Assembly: GCF_038039535.1 (NCBI RefSeq)
Contig: NZ_JBBPHP010000027.1
Location: 28,567 to 92,566, forward strand
DNA from: Catalinimonas sp038039535
GTDB lineage: Bacteria; Bacteroidota; Bacteroidia; Cytophagales; Cyclobacteriaceae
Direction: 5' to 3'
DNA length: 64,000 bases
This document shows, one piece after another, positions 17,746 to 26,892 of this stretch (position 1 is the first letter of the stretch; each line of letters starts with the position of its first letter). A program made the translations under genes and the position numbers. The notes below the pieces were generated by a model that made no database searches, was not told where the DNA came from, and was given only the letters and a program-made list of their open reading frames with translations.

Positions 17746-18692
17746 GTAATTACTCTTTTTGTGGTTTACTCTTTTCCGGATTTACCTGAATAGATTTCAG
17801 GATTAAGCCGGTACTTTTTGTGGTTTTTTGGATTTACTCCGAACCTAAGCTTATCATAGACAAGCTTGATTCGGAGTATTATTCTGCGCTCTTTTTGTGG
17901 TTTAAAGCACTAGCCTTAACAGGCTTCCTCTGAACTTGAAAAGCAATACATCACATATACCTTAAGGTCATTAGACCTTGGGCATACTTTCTACAATAAA
18001 TTGGATGAAGGTTATTATCAACCGGTTAGGTATATGTTCTCAGTATATTGCTTTCAGGCAATCTTTAGTTTTCTATGCTGAATCTTTATATGAGATGTCG
18101 CAGATAGGGTTTATCTGTTCCGGTTTTAATAATTTAAGGTTTAAAAAAATATTATCAGTATCCGTAGTGCTGAGTTTTGATGACAGCACTTTGATTTATC
18201 TATTGATTATTCCTGCCCGCCTTAGCTGCTAAGAATCTCTGGTTACTCTCTTTTTGTTATACCTCAAATAAATAAGGTAAACGGTTTTACTCTTTTTGCT
18301 TTAATCATAGGACGTTCGCTTGCTGCTTTCATCTCCATTTCATGCCCTTTGATATTGCTAAGTTACGAAGAAAAACAATATCCGTTACATTTATTTTAAA
18401 AATTGATATGAGAGGATATGAATTTTCTATTGAAAAAACATATTTATTGAAAATGAATTAATTAGTTGTGATTTTGTATTAAAACGAATGGTAAATCAAG
18501 GGTTTGATCAACAAATCTGTAAAATACTCGCCTTAGCATTGTAAGAATATCAATTAAGCGATTTGTAAGCTTTTTTTCGTTTTTCAAGCAGTTTCTCTAT
18601 AGAAAAATCAAAAAATAACAGTTGTGAAATGAGCTTTAAAGTGAAAGACAAGGATTTTGAAGGGACCATATTAAAAAAATAGCTTTCAAAGC
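17746..18692. other. Long intergenic region, 947 bp
   Basis: The left part (17752-17905) is a set of T-rich repeats separated by hairpins, described separately. Two more weak copies of the ACTCTTTTTG motif lie near 18250 and 18287. An 84-codon frame at 17978-18232 has no protein-like features. The right half is AT-rich. No RNA gene was recognised. Confidence 0.5.
17752..17905. repeat. T-rich direct repeats alternating with hairpins
   Basis: CTTTTTGTGGTTT occurs at 17755, 17814 and 17891. Between copies 1 and 2 lies CCTGAA-TAGAT-TTCAGG (17785-17801, an R3 relative). Between copies 2 and 3 lies a 44-base hairpin at 17835-17878 whose arms start TACTCCGAA and end TTCGGAGTA, with AAGCTT on both sides. 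The order is repeat-hairpin-repeat-hairpin-repeat. Confidence 0.75.
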
Positions 18693-19472
18693 TTAACTTG
18701 TAGTACTTGCTTCTGCATCTAATTGAGCGCTATTACTTCCTTCTGTAGGAAAGAGGCAGGCTGAGCCTGTTCCCATACTCACTACGGTTCGCATTGCCTT
18801 ATCAGTACCCACATCCAAAAATTGGATACTTTCTCTAGGTACATGATAGATATTGCCGTTGGTGGGGTTGGGGGCTGTAGGCACAAAAACTGTGAAAATA
18901 TCCTCTGAAACTTCTTCGGTCACAAAGCCAGTCATGAGCACGCCTGTTTTAAATGGATCAATGAGTACTACCTGACTGAAAGGCATTTTCTTAAGCCCGG
19001 TAAATTGCTGCACCGTATCTCTTACGGTAGTATAGAGGGGAATTTGACTAAGATAGTTTCTTTCAAAATAAGTAAAGTAAAACTTTCCCGAACGATAACG
19101 AATTGTTAGCCCTACGCCAAACAGAAAGAGTAGGAGGACAATAAGAGAAATGATATTTACCCACCAATGTGGAGTCTCATTACCAGAGGACAGGATTGCA
19201 CTAATGGGTACCAGAAGATTGAATACAAATCTGAACAGTAAATAAAGCGCAAAAAGAATGATGGCTAGCGGTAATACAAGTAATGCACCATCTATCAGGG
19301 TTTTCAAGATAAATTCTCGGTCCCACTTATTTTGCTGCTGAGCAATAAATTTTTTAGTAATAGTTGTATGGGTAGTGCTCTTGGTTTTATCAGATGCTTT
19401 GGCTTGTGAAGCATCTGAAATGTTTTGTTGAGGCTGATCCTTGTCGGATTCATCCTGATCTTTGTTTTGCAT
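18693..19472 (-). CDS. DUF502 membrane protein
   Basis: 259 residues. The first ~50 are a Gln/Asp/Lys/Thr-rich low-complexity leader. Two transmembrane helices follow (ILKTLIDGALLVLPLAIILFALYLL and WWVNIISLIVLLLFLFGVGL). The DUF502 hallmark segments are YTTVRDTVQQF, VVLIDPFKTGVLMTGFVTE and the near-invariant VFVPTAPNPTNG. The function of DUF502 is unknown. It is divergent from the AI-2E family gene, so the 275-bp spacer probably holds back-to-back promoters. Confidence 0.9.
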   Translation of the reverse strand: MQNKDQDESDKDQPQQNISDASQAKASDKTKSTTHTTITKKFIAQQQNKWDREFILKTLIDGALLVLPLAIILFALYLLFRFVFNLLVPISAILSSGNETPHWWVNIISLIVLLLFLFGVGLTIRYRSGKFYFTYFERNYLSQIPLYTTVRDTVQQFTGLKKMPFSQVVLIDPFKTGVLMTGFVTEEVSEDIFTVFVPTAPNPTNGNIYHVPRESIQFLDVGTDKAMRTVVSMGTGSACLFPTEGSNSAQLDAEASTTS

Positions 19473-19747
19473 TTTTCCTTGAGTTAAGCAGATTCACAAT
19501 TGTTAAAAAAATCACCTTTCTTTTCCTGAACTTTAGCCCTTCACAGAAGGTGTGATATAAATATAGGAAGCTAAAAAATATCTTCTGTAAAAATAATAAA
19601 AAGCATTATAAATGATGGTGGCTTATGATCACTGGATTTGAATGCTTTTTTTGCATGGTAAGCTGTCCAAAAGATAAAACAAATAACTTACTCTCTGGTT
19701 TTATTTCCTGGTAGATTTTTTTAGGCCATCAAATTTTTTTAACTGAT

Positions 19748-20989
19748 ATGAAAGGAAGGTCAAAGCGCATCCTTACCTACTTTGCTTTAATCGTAGCAAG
19801 CTTATCTTTCTTTTTCTGGGGACTCGTACAGGCCCAAGGATTTTTAGTGCCTCTTTCCGTTGCTGTCTTACTTGCGATGGTAATACTACCGGTCTGTAGA
19901 TGGTTTGAAAGAAAGAGGATCAGTCGGGCCTTGGCCTCCCTCTTCTCCGTATTACTTATTATGTCTTTCTTTGTGCTCCTGGCAATGGTAGTGGGTAGCC
20001 AGGTAGAGAGTCTGGCAGAAGACTGGCCTAAAATCAAGGAAAGGATGCAGCCAAAAATTGAGCAGCTGCAAGAATACATCGCTGAGAAGACAGGTATATC
20101 CGTACAGGAACAGGAAGCAAAAATAGCCCAGACTATTCCAGGGGATTCTTCAAGTTCTGCTCAAAATCAAGAGGAAAGTAAAAGTACCACACCTCAGGAT
20201 AGTACGCAACAGCAGACCCAGGATACTGGACAGTCTTCAGCGTCAGGTGGGGGGAGCAGCAATACAGGTTCTATACTGAAAAGTGCAGGCAGCTTTGTAG
20301 GGAAGTTATTCGGATTTCTAGGTACCTTTCTGCTAACCTTTATCTATACTTTCTTTTTTCTGCTTTATCGCCGCAAGTTCAGACTCTCGTTACTTAAAAT
20401 GGTGCATGAGCATAAAAAAGAGGTAGCGCATAAAATTCTTTACAAGTCCACCGAAGTTTCGCAAAACTATCTTTCGGGCAGGCTTATTCTGATTCTATTT
20501 CTGGCCATACTCTATACCATAGGGCTTAGCATTTCCGGAGTACGTAATGCTATGCTGATTTCTCTGCTGGCTGCTGTGCTCTCCTTAATCCCTTATCTGG
20601 GCAATGTGATAGGTTACGTACTGGCAGTAGGTATGGCGCTTTTTTCGGGAACTGGAGTAACCGGTGTCATTGGAGTAAGTATTACCTTTACCATTGCTCA
20701 GTTTGTGGAAAGCTATATATTGGAGCCTTACATTGTAGGGGATAGGGTAAATCTCAATCCAGTAGTGACGATCGTTGTAGTAGTATTGGGTGAAGCCGTA
20801 TGGGGCATTATTGGAATGCTCATCGCCATTCCTGCCCTCGGTGTGCTAAAAGTAGTTTTTGATAATATTCCCTCGCTTCAGCCTCTGGGTTATTTGTTTG
20901 GTTCAGAAGACATCAGCAAGGAAGACGATGAAGATAAAGATAACTTCTTCTCCCAGGCAAAGCGCTGGGCATTGAAGCGATTTAGGTAA
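19748..20989 (+). CDS. AI-2E family (PerM-like) membrane transporter
   Basis: 413 residues with about eight transmembrane segments. An N-terminal pair (~10-75) is followed by an amphipathic coiled stretch, then a Ser/Gln/Thr-rich low-complexity insert (~133-175), and the conserved C-terminal half with NYLSGRLILILFLAILYTIGLSISG, SLIPYLGNVIG, FVESYILEPYIVGDRVNLNPVVTI and GIIGMLIAIPALGVLKV. The family exports small molecules or ions (autoinducer-2 in E. coli TqsA; Na+/H+ exchange in some). The low-complexity periplasmic loop is longer than usual. Confidence 0.9.
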   Translation: MKGRSKRILTYFALIVASLSFFFWGLVQAQGFLVPLSVAVLLAMVILPVCRWFERKRISRALASLFSVLLIMSFFVLLAMVVGSQVESLAEDWPKIKERMQPKIEQLQEYIAEKTGISVQEQEAKIAQTIPGDSSSSAQNQEESKSTTPQDSTQQQTQDTGQSSASGGGSSNTGSILKSAGSFVGKLFGFLGTFLLTFIYTFFFLLYRRKFRLSLLKMVHEHKKEVAHKILYKSTEVSQNYLSGRLILILFLAILYTIGLSISGVRNAMLISLLAAVLSLIPYLGNVIGYVLAVGMALFSGTGVTGVIGVSITFTIAQFVESYILEPYIVGDRVNLNPVVTIVVVVLGEAVWGIIGMLIAIPALGVLKVVFDNIPSLQPLGYLFGSEDISKEDDEDKDNFFSQAKRWALKRFR

Positions 20990-21014
20990 TAATGACCACT
21001 TAATTCATAAAAGC

Positions 21015-22067
21015 TTAAAACAAGCGCAAAGTACCACTGGGGCGGAAAGCAGAACGATTGTATTCCGGCATCTTGCCCTCTCCTAAATATTTGTTTCGGG
21101 CGATATGAAAAAGCTGGTTGATACTTTCTGAAATAACACCATCCCCTTTGATACGTCTGCCAAATTGTGAATCGTTCAACTGCCCTCCGTGCAGGTCTTT
21201 GATTTGCTTCTCTACTTTTGCCGCCCTTTCAGGAAAGTTTTTGTGCAGCCAGTTTAGGAATATGGGCCCAATAGCTCCGTTGAGCCGCACTACAGTATAG
21301 CCTGCAGTCCTTGCTCCGGCATCAGCAATGCTTTTCATGATTTGCGGTATCTCATGATCATTCATCGCGGGAATGATAGGCGCGATCATCACACCGCAGG
21401 GAATACCTGCAACAGATAACTTTTCCAGGGTAGCCAGTCTTTTGGCAGCACTGGCAGTACGAGGCTCTAGTCTGGAGCGCAGCTTTTCATCCAGTGAAGT
21501 GATGGAAAAGTAAACATGCACCAGTCCCTCATCTGCCAGGGGTTTCAATATATCCAGGTCTCTCTCTATCAGGCTGTTTTTGGTGATCATGCCAACCGGA
21601 TTGCCGAACTTGAGAAATACCTCCAGTAGCTTACGGGTAATCTTAAGCTCTCGCTCAATAGGCTGGTAGCAATCAGTATTTCCTGACAAAGCGATAGGCT
21701 GACCCTGCCATGACTTTTTCTGGAGATGTTGTATCAGCAACTGAGGTGCATTGGGCTTGGCTACGATCTTGGTCTCAAAATCCAGTCCGGCACTAAAACC
21801 CCAATACTCGTGTGAGTTGCGGGCATAACAGTAAATGCAGCCGTGTTCACAACCCTGATAAGGATTGATAGAAAACATATTTCTCAGATCAGGGCTATCG
21901 CTGTAGCTGACCACATTTTTAGGATGTTCAATAAATACCTGCCGCTGAGGATTTCGCAGATGAGGCTCGTCCAGCCCTTCTATATGCTCCTGTACCAATT
22001 GGTGTTGGTCAAACTTATTGGGTGCATTATACTGTGCACCTCGTCCTTTCAAATAGTCTTCTTGCAT
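21015..22067 (-). CDS. PA0069-family radical SAM protein
   Basis: 350 residues. The [4Fe-4S] motif CEHGCIYC uses Cys73, Cys77 and Cys80 (CxxxCxxC). It is preceded by the family pattern NPYQGCEHGCIYCYARNSHEYWGFSAGLDFETKIV. Later are LSGNTDCYQPIERELKITR and the ARTAGYTVVRLNG segment. The family is widespread and uncharacterised; SplB-like repair has been suggested by distant similarity. Length is normal. It converges with the AI-2E gene with only 25 bases between. Confidence 0.93.
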   Translation of the reverse strand: MQEDYLKGRGAQYNAPNKFDQHQLVQEHIEGLDEPHLRNPQRQVFIEHPKNVVSYSDSPDLRNMFSINPYQGCEHGCIYCYARNSHEYWGFSAGLDFETKIVAKPNAPQLLIQHLQKKSWQGQPIALSGNTDCYQPIERELKITRKLLEVFLKFGNPVGMITKNSLIERDLDILKPLADEGLVHVYFSITSLDEKLRSRLEPRTASAAKRLATLEKLSVAGIPCGVMIAPIIPAMNDHEIPQIMKSIADAGARTAGYTVVRLNGAIGPIFLNWLHKNFPERAAKVEKQIKDLHGGQLNDSQFGRRIKGDGVISESINQLFHIARNKYLGEGKMPEYNRSAFRPSGTLRLF

Positions 22068-22447
22068 GGTTTAGTTTTCTACCAATGTACTTAAAATAAG
22101 TATAAATCATAAGTTTTTACTTATGAATTCTTATAAAAGGTATGTCTGGAGCTGAAACACTAGTGAAACTAACAGAATGTTGTTCTGTAGGGCGAAGTTA
22201 TTTTCTTCCGATTCGCTTGAAAGTTAGATAAATTATCTACCTTGGGTGAGAGACTCTTCTTATGTGAAGGCAAGGTGCAGGCTTAATTGCAACATCCATT
22301 CTAAGACACAGCCGCTAACCTTAAAATCCATTATAAAGCCTCATCAATTCACTTAATCTTCAATCGTTGACAATCCAGGAAGAATGAAAGCTACTTCACG
22401 CAATTTTCAGATGGTTTGTTAAATGTATCAACTTAAATATCACGATT
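22068..22447. other. Intergenic region, nothing recognised
   Basis: 380 bases upstream of both the radical SAM gene (leftward) and the small Lys-rich gene (rightward). No repeat, hairpin or open frame of interest; promoters for both directions are presumed. Confidence 0.4.
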
Positions 22448-22561
22448 ATGTCTAAAGACAAAGGTGCCAAGAAAGATGTCAAAAAAGCTCCGGAGAAGAA
22501 CCTGAAGGAAAAGAGAGCCGACAAAAAAGCGAAGCGTAAGGAAAAGCAGAGAGAGCAATAG
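22448..22561 (+). CDS. 37-residue Lys-rich small protein
   Basis: ATG at 22448 opens a 37-codon frame (MSKDKGAKKDVKKAPEKN..., ending KEKQREQ). About 40% of residues are Lys or Arg and it is probably disordered, so a nucleic-acid or ribosome contact is plausible but unproven. Similar tiny MSK-KKAP-LKEKR proteins recur in Bacteroidetes annotations as hypothetical proteins. The start is preceded by AT-rich leader DNA and the gene is followed by a textbook terminator, which supports it being a real transcription unit. Confidence 0.7.
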   Translation: MSKDKGAKKDVKKAPEKNLKEKRADKKAKRKEKQREQ

Positions 22562-22592
22562 TCCTTCATTACTGTCATACCTTAATACTTTG

Positions 22593-22628
22593 AAAGATAT
22601 ACACCTGATGCGTGTATATCTTTTTTTG
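22593..22628 (+). terminator. Rho-independent terminator
   Basis: Perfect arms GATATACAC (22596-22604) and GTGTATATC (22612-22620), 7-base loop, then seven T. It ends the small Lys-rich gene. Confidence 0.92.
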
Positions 22629-22746
22629 TATAAATCCGGAGAAATTGACTAAATGCATGATGTTCAGCACATTTCTTCCAAACTTACTTTAATGATCGGG
22701 CTTTCAAAGCGTAATATGAGTTTCAATAGTGCTGATAAAGTAAGTA

Positions 22747-23481
22747 TCACTGTTCCAGAAGCTGTTCACAGTAAAATACAAGCTGTTTGAGATCTTTCTC
22801 GCTGGTAAAATCAATCTTGTTTTGATTAACGAAGTTGCGAATCGTTTGCCGGTATTCGGGAAAGATCTTCCAGAGGTTAGATCGTATGGCTGGATAGAAG
22901 CGGATATTCTTGTCAATGAAGTAATAGCTTTCCCGGTAACTGAGACGAAGATCTTCCTTGCTCGGAAAATTATAAAACTCATACAGACTTTCGGATACGG
23001 TACGATTATCCTGCTCAAACACGAAGTCCTGATTAAAGGTCGGATCAGTATCCACATAGCCTTTGATCATCTGCATATTCCTGTCAAAGATCTGATAATA
23101 ACGGAAAATGCCTATGCTAAGCACGGGTGACTCTACCACTACCTCAAGATACTTATGCTGCTCGGGGTTGTAGAAAAAGCCATAATCTCCAATGGACACA
23201 TACTCCACCACTGGTTCTGGTGCGATAGAGAAAGTATCACCTTCCACCCCTATAAACTGTATTTCACCATAGAGATGGTTGTAGTTTAGTTTAGAACTGG
23301 CTGACTTACCATTGGCAAAAATAACGGTCCCCTCCTGAAAGTTTTCAAAGCGGTAGATATCCTGATAGGAGATTTCTTCAGTAATAATTTCACCTTTCTG
23401 TATGCTGTAGGAAGATGGAGTTTGGGCAGAAAGGTACTGTAGGGTGGTGAACAGGCAGGAGAAGAGTAAAGATATTCTCAT
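22747..23481 (-). CDS. Secreted hypothetical protein
   Basis: 244 residues, signal peptide cleaved near YLSAQ. The body is rich in Tyr, Phe and Glu (FYNPEQHKYLEVVVE, FRYYQIFDRNMQMIKGY) and predicted mostly beta, without cysteines apart from the signal and C-terminal regions. No domain recognised. Such single secreted beta-rich proteins are common in Cytophagales. It stands alone. Confidence 0.65.
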   Translation of the reverse strand: MRISLLFSCLFTTLQYLSAQTPSSYSIQKGEIITEEISYQDIYRFENFQEGTVIFANGKSASSKLNYNHLYGEIQFIGVEGDTFSIAPEPVVEYVSIGDYGFFYNPEQHKYLEVVVESPVLSIGIFRYYQIFDRNMQMIKGYVDTDPTFNQDFVFEQDNRTVSESLYEFYNFPSKEDLRLSYRESYYFIDKNIRFYPAIRSNLWKIFPEYRQTIRNFVNQNKIDFTSEKDLKQLVFYCEQLLEQ

Positions 23482-24318
23482 AACACGTAAAGTAGCAAGG
23501 TGATCAAAGTCTCAGTTTTGTCTTGCATCATCACAACTCAAAAATAGGTCAGTAAATGAGCAGACAGATGAGCTGAACCAAAGGTTATGGGTACTTAAAT
23601 TAACTGATTATTAGCACAAATGTTCCATGCACGGGCACTACGCTGTTTACTTCAACTCTTCAACCATATTATTACATACCGCATGAACGTAGTGGAAAGG
23701 CAAAAACCCTAGGGAATTACGTAAAAGCAGTCTTACTTTTACGTAATTCCTATGGAGGTGACCGCAAAGTAGTCTTACTTCTTCATGCCCTCCGTGGTCT
23801 TAGCCTTTAAACCCTACGTCCGCTACGTAATTCCCCTCGGTGAGTGCCAAGAAGTAATATGGCTTTACGTAGAAAACAGCGGAGGGCGCGCATAAGTCGT
23901 ACTACCTCTGCATGCTTCCCTTCGGATTTCCTCTCAAAGTGTCGTAGTCTTACGTAGAAAAGCTTGGGGAGGAAACCTCTGCTGTGTAGTAGCTAGCTGA
24001 GTGATCAAAGGATTCAGCCACCAGCAGTGAAGAAGAGAGCTGCTTGTGACTGATTTTATTGATCATTACGGATAAAGTAGCCCAACTTTCCGATGAGCCA
24101 GCTCAGTTGGATAAAGGACAAAGGACAAGACAGAAGACCGAACCATGGAGTTATACTTCCTATATTGATGAGAGTGGAACAGGTATGCGGAAACTTATAC
24201 TGGAAAGGGAGAAAAAATATAGAATTATGCTTAATTTTATATAGGCTTAGCTTTAAAGGAGGCACACCACTGCTTGAAGTGACAACATTAGTTATTAGTA
24301 TTTTTTATATTAAAGAGT
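23482..24318. other. Intergenic region with hairpin and 42-bp-phased repeats
   Basis: No gene is credible here; three short overlapping frames at 24056-24335 share the same bases and look random. The left half carries the 15-bp hairpin and the periodic motifs described as array C. The right end leads into the toxin-antitoxin pair and must hold its promoter. Confidence 0.55.
23713..23960. repeat. Array C: hairpin plus motifs phased at 42 bp
   Basis: A near-perfect cruciform opens it: GGAATTACGTAAAAG (23713-23727) and CTTTTACGTAATTCC (23736-23750), 15 bp with an 8-base loop. AGTCTTACTT occurs at 23729 and 23771 (42 apart). TACGTAATTCC occurs at 23740 and 23824 (84 apart), with TACGTAG at 23866 (42 further) and 23951 (85 further). 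The phase matches arrays A and B although the sequence differs. Confidence 0.6.
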
Positions 24319-24552
24319 ATGGCAATAATTATTGACGATAAAGATATACAACAGGCTCAAATGACAGAGAAAGAGTTGAGGTTAGAAATTGCAGTAATGC
24401 TCTATCAGCAGGGAAGATTTTCTTTGGGTAAAGCCAGTGAGTTTGCAATGATGAATAAAATTTTATTTCAGAAAGTGCTTGCCAAAAGAAAGATTGCTGC
24501 AAACTACGATGAAGAAGAGTTAAAAGCAGACAGAAAAACACTAGGCTTTTGA
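24319..24552 (+). CDS. UPF0175-family antitoxin
   Basis: 77 residues. The core LRLEIAVMLYQQGRFSLGKASEFAMMNKILFQKVLAKRKI is the UPF0175 helix-turn-helix pattern (EIAV.LY..G..SLG.AAELAG). It is followed after one base by a DUF3368 PIN toxin, the usual partner. It should repress the operon and bind the toxin through its C-terminal tail (YDEEELKADRKTLGF). Confidence 0.88.
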   Translation: MAIIIDDKDIQQAQMTEKELRLEIAVMLYQQGRFSLGKASEFAMMNKILFQKVLAKRKIAANYDEEELKADRKTLGF

Positions 24553-24553
24553 T

Positions 24554-25051
24554 ATGATCGTAGTAAGTGATACTACCGCAATCAGCAACCTGATCCAGAT
24601 CAATGAATTGAACATTTTAACATCATTATATCAAGAGGTAATTATTCCCCCCACTGTATTTGATGAATTATTGGTACTGGAAGATTTTGATATTCCGGTG
24701 AAAGAAAAGTTGAGTGAAAGCTGGGTCAGAGTACAAAAAGTAAATGTGAATATATACAATAAGCTGATCAATAAATACGGTGGTCGTCTGGACAAAGGTG
24801 AGGCAGAAGCAATAGCGCTAGCCAAAGAGATAAGTGCGGATTATTTGTTGATAGATGAGAAAGCGGGTAGGGTTGTCGCCCGTGATATTCAACTCAACAT
24901 CATTGGAACCATTGGCATATTGTTAGATGCAAGGAAAAAGGGACTGATCAATAGCATAAAAAACAAAATGGATGACTTAAGGGATATAGGTTTTTGGATA
25001 AGTGATGGATTGTATGAAGAGATTATTAAGCTTGAACAAAGGTTGATTTAG
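24554..25051 (+). CDS. DUF3368 PIN-domain toxin
   Basis: 165 residues. The PIN acidic residues are all present: D6 in IVVSDTTAISNL, E38 in VFDELL, the LDKGEAEAIALAKE segment (E83) and D101 in LLIDEKAGRVVA. The order SDTTxIxxL / DxGExxAIxLA / LLIDxxxGRxxA is specific to DUF3368. A one-base gap follows the antitoxin. The expected activity is Mg-dependent RNA cleavage. This is the second PIN toxin module in the window and belongs to a different subfamily from the one at 5.8 kb. Confidence 0.9.
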   Translation: MIVVSDTTAISNLIQINELNILTSLYQEVIIPPTVFDELLVLEDFDIPVKEKLSESWVRVQKVNVNIYNKLINKYGGRLDKGEAEAIALAKEISADYLLIDEKAGRVVARDIQLNIIGTIGILLDARKKGLINSIKNKMDDLRDIGFWISDGLYEEIIKLEQRLI

Positions 25052-25446
25052 CCCCCCCCTTCAGTGAGCGCTTCGTACCGAAGCTAATACATCAACCATA
25101 CCTATAACTCATGATGTGAGGGCATGATCAAAAGCAAGGGACTCCAGTAAACCATAGGCACTTCACTATGCGATCAGCATGATCAAAAAGGTAATCATCG
25201 CAAGAAGAATCCAGGCTAGTATCTCCCCTTTGAAAAACGCAATGAGCCAGTTCCAGTCATTTTTCATGTGGTAAGATGATAGGTTTATCCTTTATACGGC
25301 AATAGGTCAGGAGTAGTTGGGACCACCTACTGTTTTCAATCTTTAGCTGCTTATGCGGTGATATAGTACAAGAGCGGAAGTTTTACGCTATCTTAAACCT
25401 ATGAATTACGCTCCCTCTATGGGAGAAGATACTTAAATTGCTACCT
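25052..25446. other. Intergenic region with a possible 33-residue gene
   Basis: Between the PIN toxin and the TlpA-like gene. Apart from the reverse-strand small frame at 25166-25267, nothing is recognised; a 6-bp C run lies just after the toxin stop. Confidence 0.45.
25166..25267 (-). CDS. 33-residue single-span membrane peptide (possible)
   Basis: On the minus strand an ATG at 25267 gives a short polar start (MKNDWNWLIAFFKG) followed by a 19-residue hydrophobic segment ending in LIMLIA and a stop. The layout is like many known small membrane proteins. There is no neighbour to support it and its length allows chance, so it is tentative. Confidence 0.4.
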   Translation of the reverse strand: MKNDWNWLIAFFKGEILAWILLAMITFLIMLIA

Positions 25447-26004
25447 ATGCCGGGCATCTTATATACATCCTTGATCCTCGTGCTGACATTAAGCTCCGCT
25501 CAGATTGTTTTTTCCCAGCCGCAGCCTTCAGTTAATGGAGAAAGTGCTCAGCATTTTTCCAGACCTATTTACCTGTATACTGACAAATACCCCAGTTTTG
25601 ATGTACTCATGCAGGAGTTCAGTGGAAATCTGGTTTATATTGATATCTGGGCAAGCTGGTGTAAGCCATGTCTGGAGGAATTTGCTTACTATGAGGAAGT
25701 GAAGAAAGTTATTGAGGATGAGCCAATCAAACTGCTCTTCATTTCTATTGACCGGAGTAAGCATATGCATAGATGGAAAAGAAGGATTGAAAAGTATGCG
25801 CTTTCCGGTTACCACCTGATAGCCAGTTCTGCCCTGCAAAAGGACATGTGGGAGCTCATTCAACAGCAGGAGAACAGGGTGGAGATACCCCGCTACCTTA
25901 TCGTAGACAAAAATGGCGAGATAGTTAACAAACAGGCGGCCAGGCCCAGCCAGCCTGACGCCTTAAAAATAGCGATTGAAGAAGTACTACGCTTCGAAAG
26001 ATAG
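25447..26004 (+). CDS. Secreted TlpA-like thiol-disulfide protein
   Basis: The ATG at 25447 (three codons after an in-frame TTG) gives a good signal peptide ending near IVFSQ. The protein is about 185 residues with one thioredoxin-fold domain: VYIDIWASWCKPCLEEF with Cys72 and Cys75, LLFISIDRS, and the cis-Pro segment VEIPRYLIVDKNGEIV. This is the standard WCxPC TlpA/ResA type, active in the periplasm. The next gene, a lipoprotein, starts 5 bases after its stop, so the two form an operon. Confidence 0.88.
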   Translation: MPGILYTSLILVLTLSSAQIVFSQPQPSVNGESAQHFSRPIYLYTDKYPSFDVLMQEFSGNLVYIDIWASWCKPCLEEFAYYEEVKKVIEDEPIKLLFISIDRSKHMHRWKRRIEKYALSGYHLIASSALQKDMWELIQQQENRVEIPRYLIVDKNGEIVNKQAARPSQPDALKIAIEEVLRFER

Positions 26005-26008
26005 AGGT

Positions 26009-26569
26009 ATGCTAAGGAAGATAATATTCATACTAATTTGTGCTCTACACGGCTTAGCCTGTGAGCATGAATCAAACACCGTTTCCCAGTCAGGCCTTAG
26101 AGGTAACTGGGCCTGTTTTGATTCGGTACTTCGTTATACTGAAATCTATGTAGACGGCCATGACATTCATGTGCATACAGGGACTTATGGCAACCTCCCA
26201 TCATTTCAGTACGAGCTACGTAATAATTCTATTTACAGTATTCATCCTGAGAGTGGAGAGCATATGTTTGTCGGTATCCGAAATGAAAAGGGAAACTTTG
26301 AATTTGACTATGTAGATGGGAAGATCACGCTCAACCATCGTTTATCTCCGGGAGAAAGTGAATATTCTCTGGAAAAGCTGCTGAAGGAAACCAAAGCTTC
26401 CAGTTCCAGGAGTTTGTATGATCAATACCTAAAAGACGCCGGGATACGTGAGGTAGCTTTTAAGAAAAAGATACTGTCTCCCGAAGCATTTGAATACTGG
26501 CAGCATCCACCCGCCAATGCATTTGATAACAGCTTTGAAGAGATTGAACCAGTGCTATTTACTGAGTGA
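26009..26569 (+). CDS. Lipoprotein, hypothetical
   Basis: The start at 26009 follows AGAGGT and lies 5 bases after the TlpA-like stop. A longer TTG reading would overlap that gene and is rejected. About 186 residues with lipobox HGLAC, Cys18. The middle (WACFDSVLRYTEIYVDGHDIHVHTG, FQYELRNNSIYS) suggests a lipocalin-like beta-barrel. No family recognised. Co-transcription with the thioredoxin-like protein suggests a periplasmic partner, which is inference. Confidence 0.7.
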   Translation: MLRKIIFILICALHGLACEHESNTVSQSGLRGNWACFDSVLRYTEIYVDGHDIHVHTGTYGNLPSFQYELRNNSIYSIHPESGEHMFVGIRNEKGNFEFDYVDGKITLNHRLSPGESEYSLEKLLKETKASSSRSLYDQYLKDAGIREVAFKKKILSPEAFEYWQHPPANAFDNSFEEIEPVLFTE

Positions 26570-26682
26570 TTTCTTCATGCAGGTATTATTTTGAGGAGGC
26601 AAATAGCTAAACGCATCATTGGAGAAGTCGGTGAGATTCCGTTTCTTTAAACATATATCTTGTATTACCGAATACTTACGAT

Positions 26683-26892
26683 ATGAAGATCAGGCGAGTT
26701 GTACTGCAAAGGCTCATGGGGTTTACCCTCAGCCTAATGTTTACCGTGCTAAGTATACATAACTTTTTTGAGGCATGGGGGGAGATGATCCTCTGGAAGA
26801 TGGTCTTTTCAGTGATCGGCTTCATGGGTTTCTTCTGGATAGGGAGCATGGCTTATCAGCAATTATTCAAACTACTGGCGGAAGATGAATGA
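26683..26892 (+). CDS. Small two-span membrane protein upstream of GPP34 gene
   Basis: 69 residues with two hydrophobic helices (GFTLSLMFTVLSIHNFF and MVFSVIGFMGFFWIGSMAYQ) and a basic N-terminus. Its stop overlaps the start of the next gene by eight bases (ATGAATGA), so they are translationally coupled. No family recognised. The coupling to a predicted membrane-peripheral GPP34 protein suggests that it could recruit or anchor that protein. Confidence 0.6.
   Translation: MKIRRVVLQRLMGFTLSLMFTVLSIHNFFEAWGEMILWKMVFSVIGFMGFFWIGSMAYQQLFKLLAEDE

Noticed and set aside
17978..18232. 84-codon frame in the 947-bp spacer
   Set aside because: Random-looking composition, no start context, no neighbours, and no family pattern.
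24056..24335. Three overlapping short frames on both strands before the second toxin-antitoxin pair
   Set aside because: They share the same bases in different frames and none has a protein-like pattern.
25399..25434. Leader peptide MNYAPSMGEDT before the TlpA-like gene
   Set aside because: Short, without attenuator structure or amino-acid bias; likely chance.
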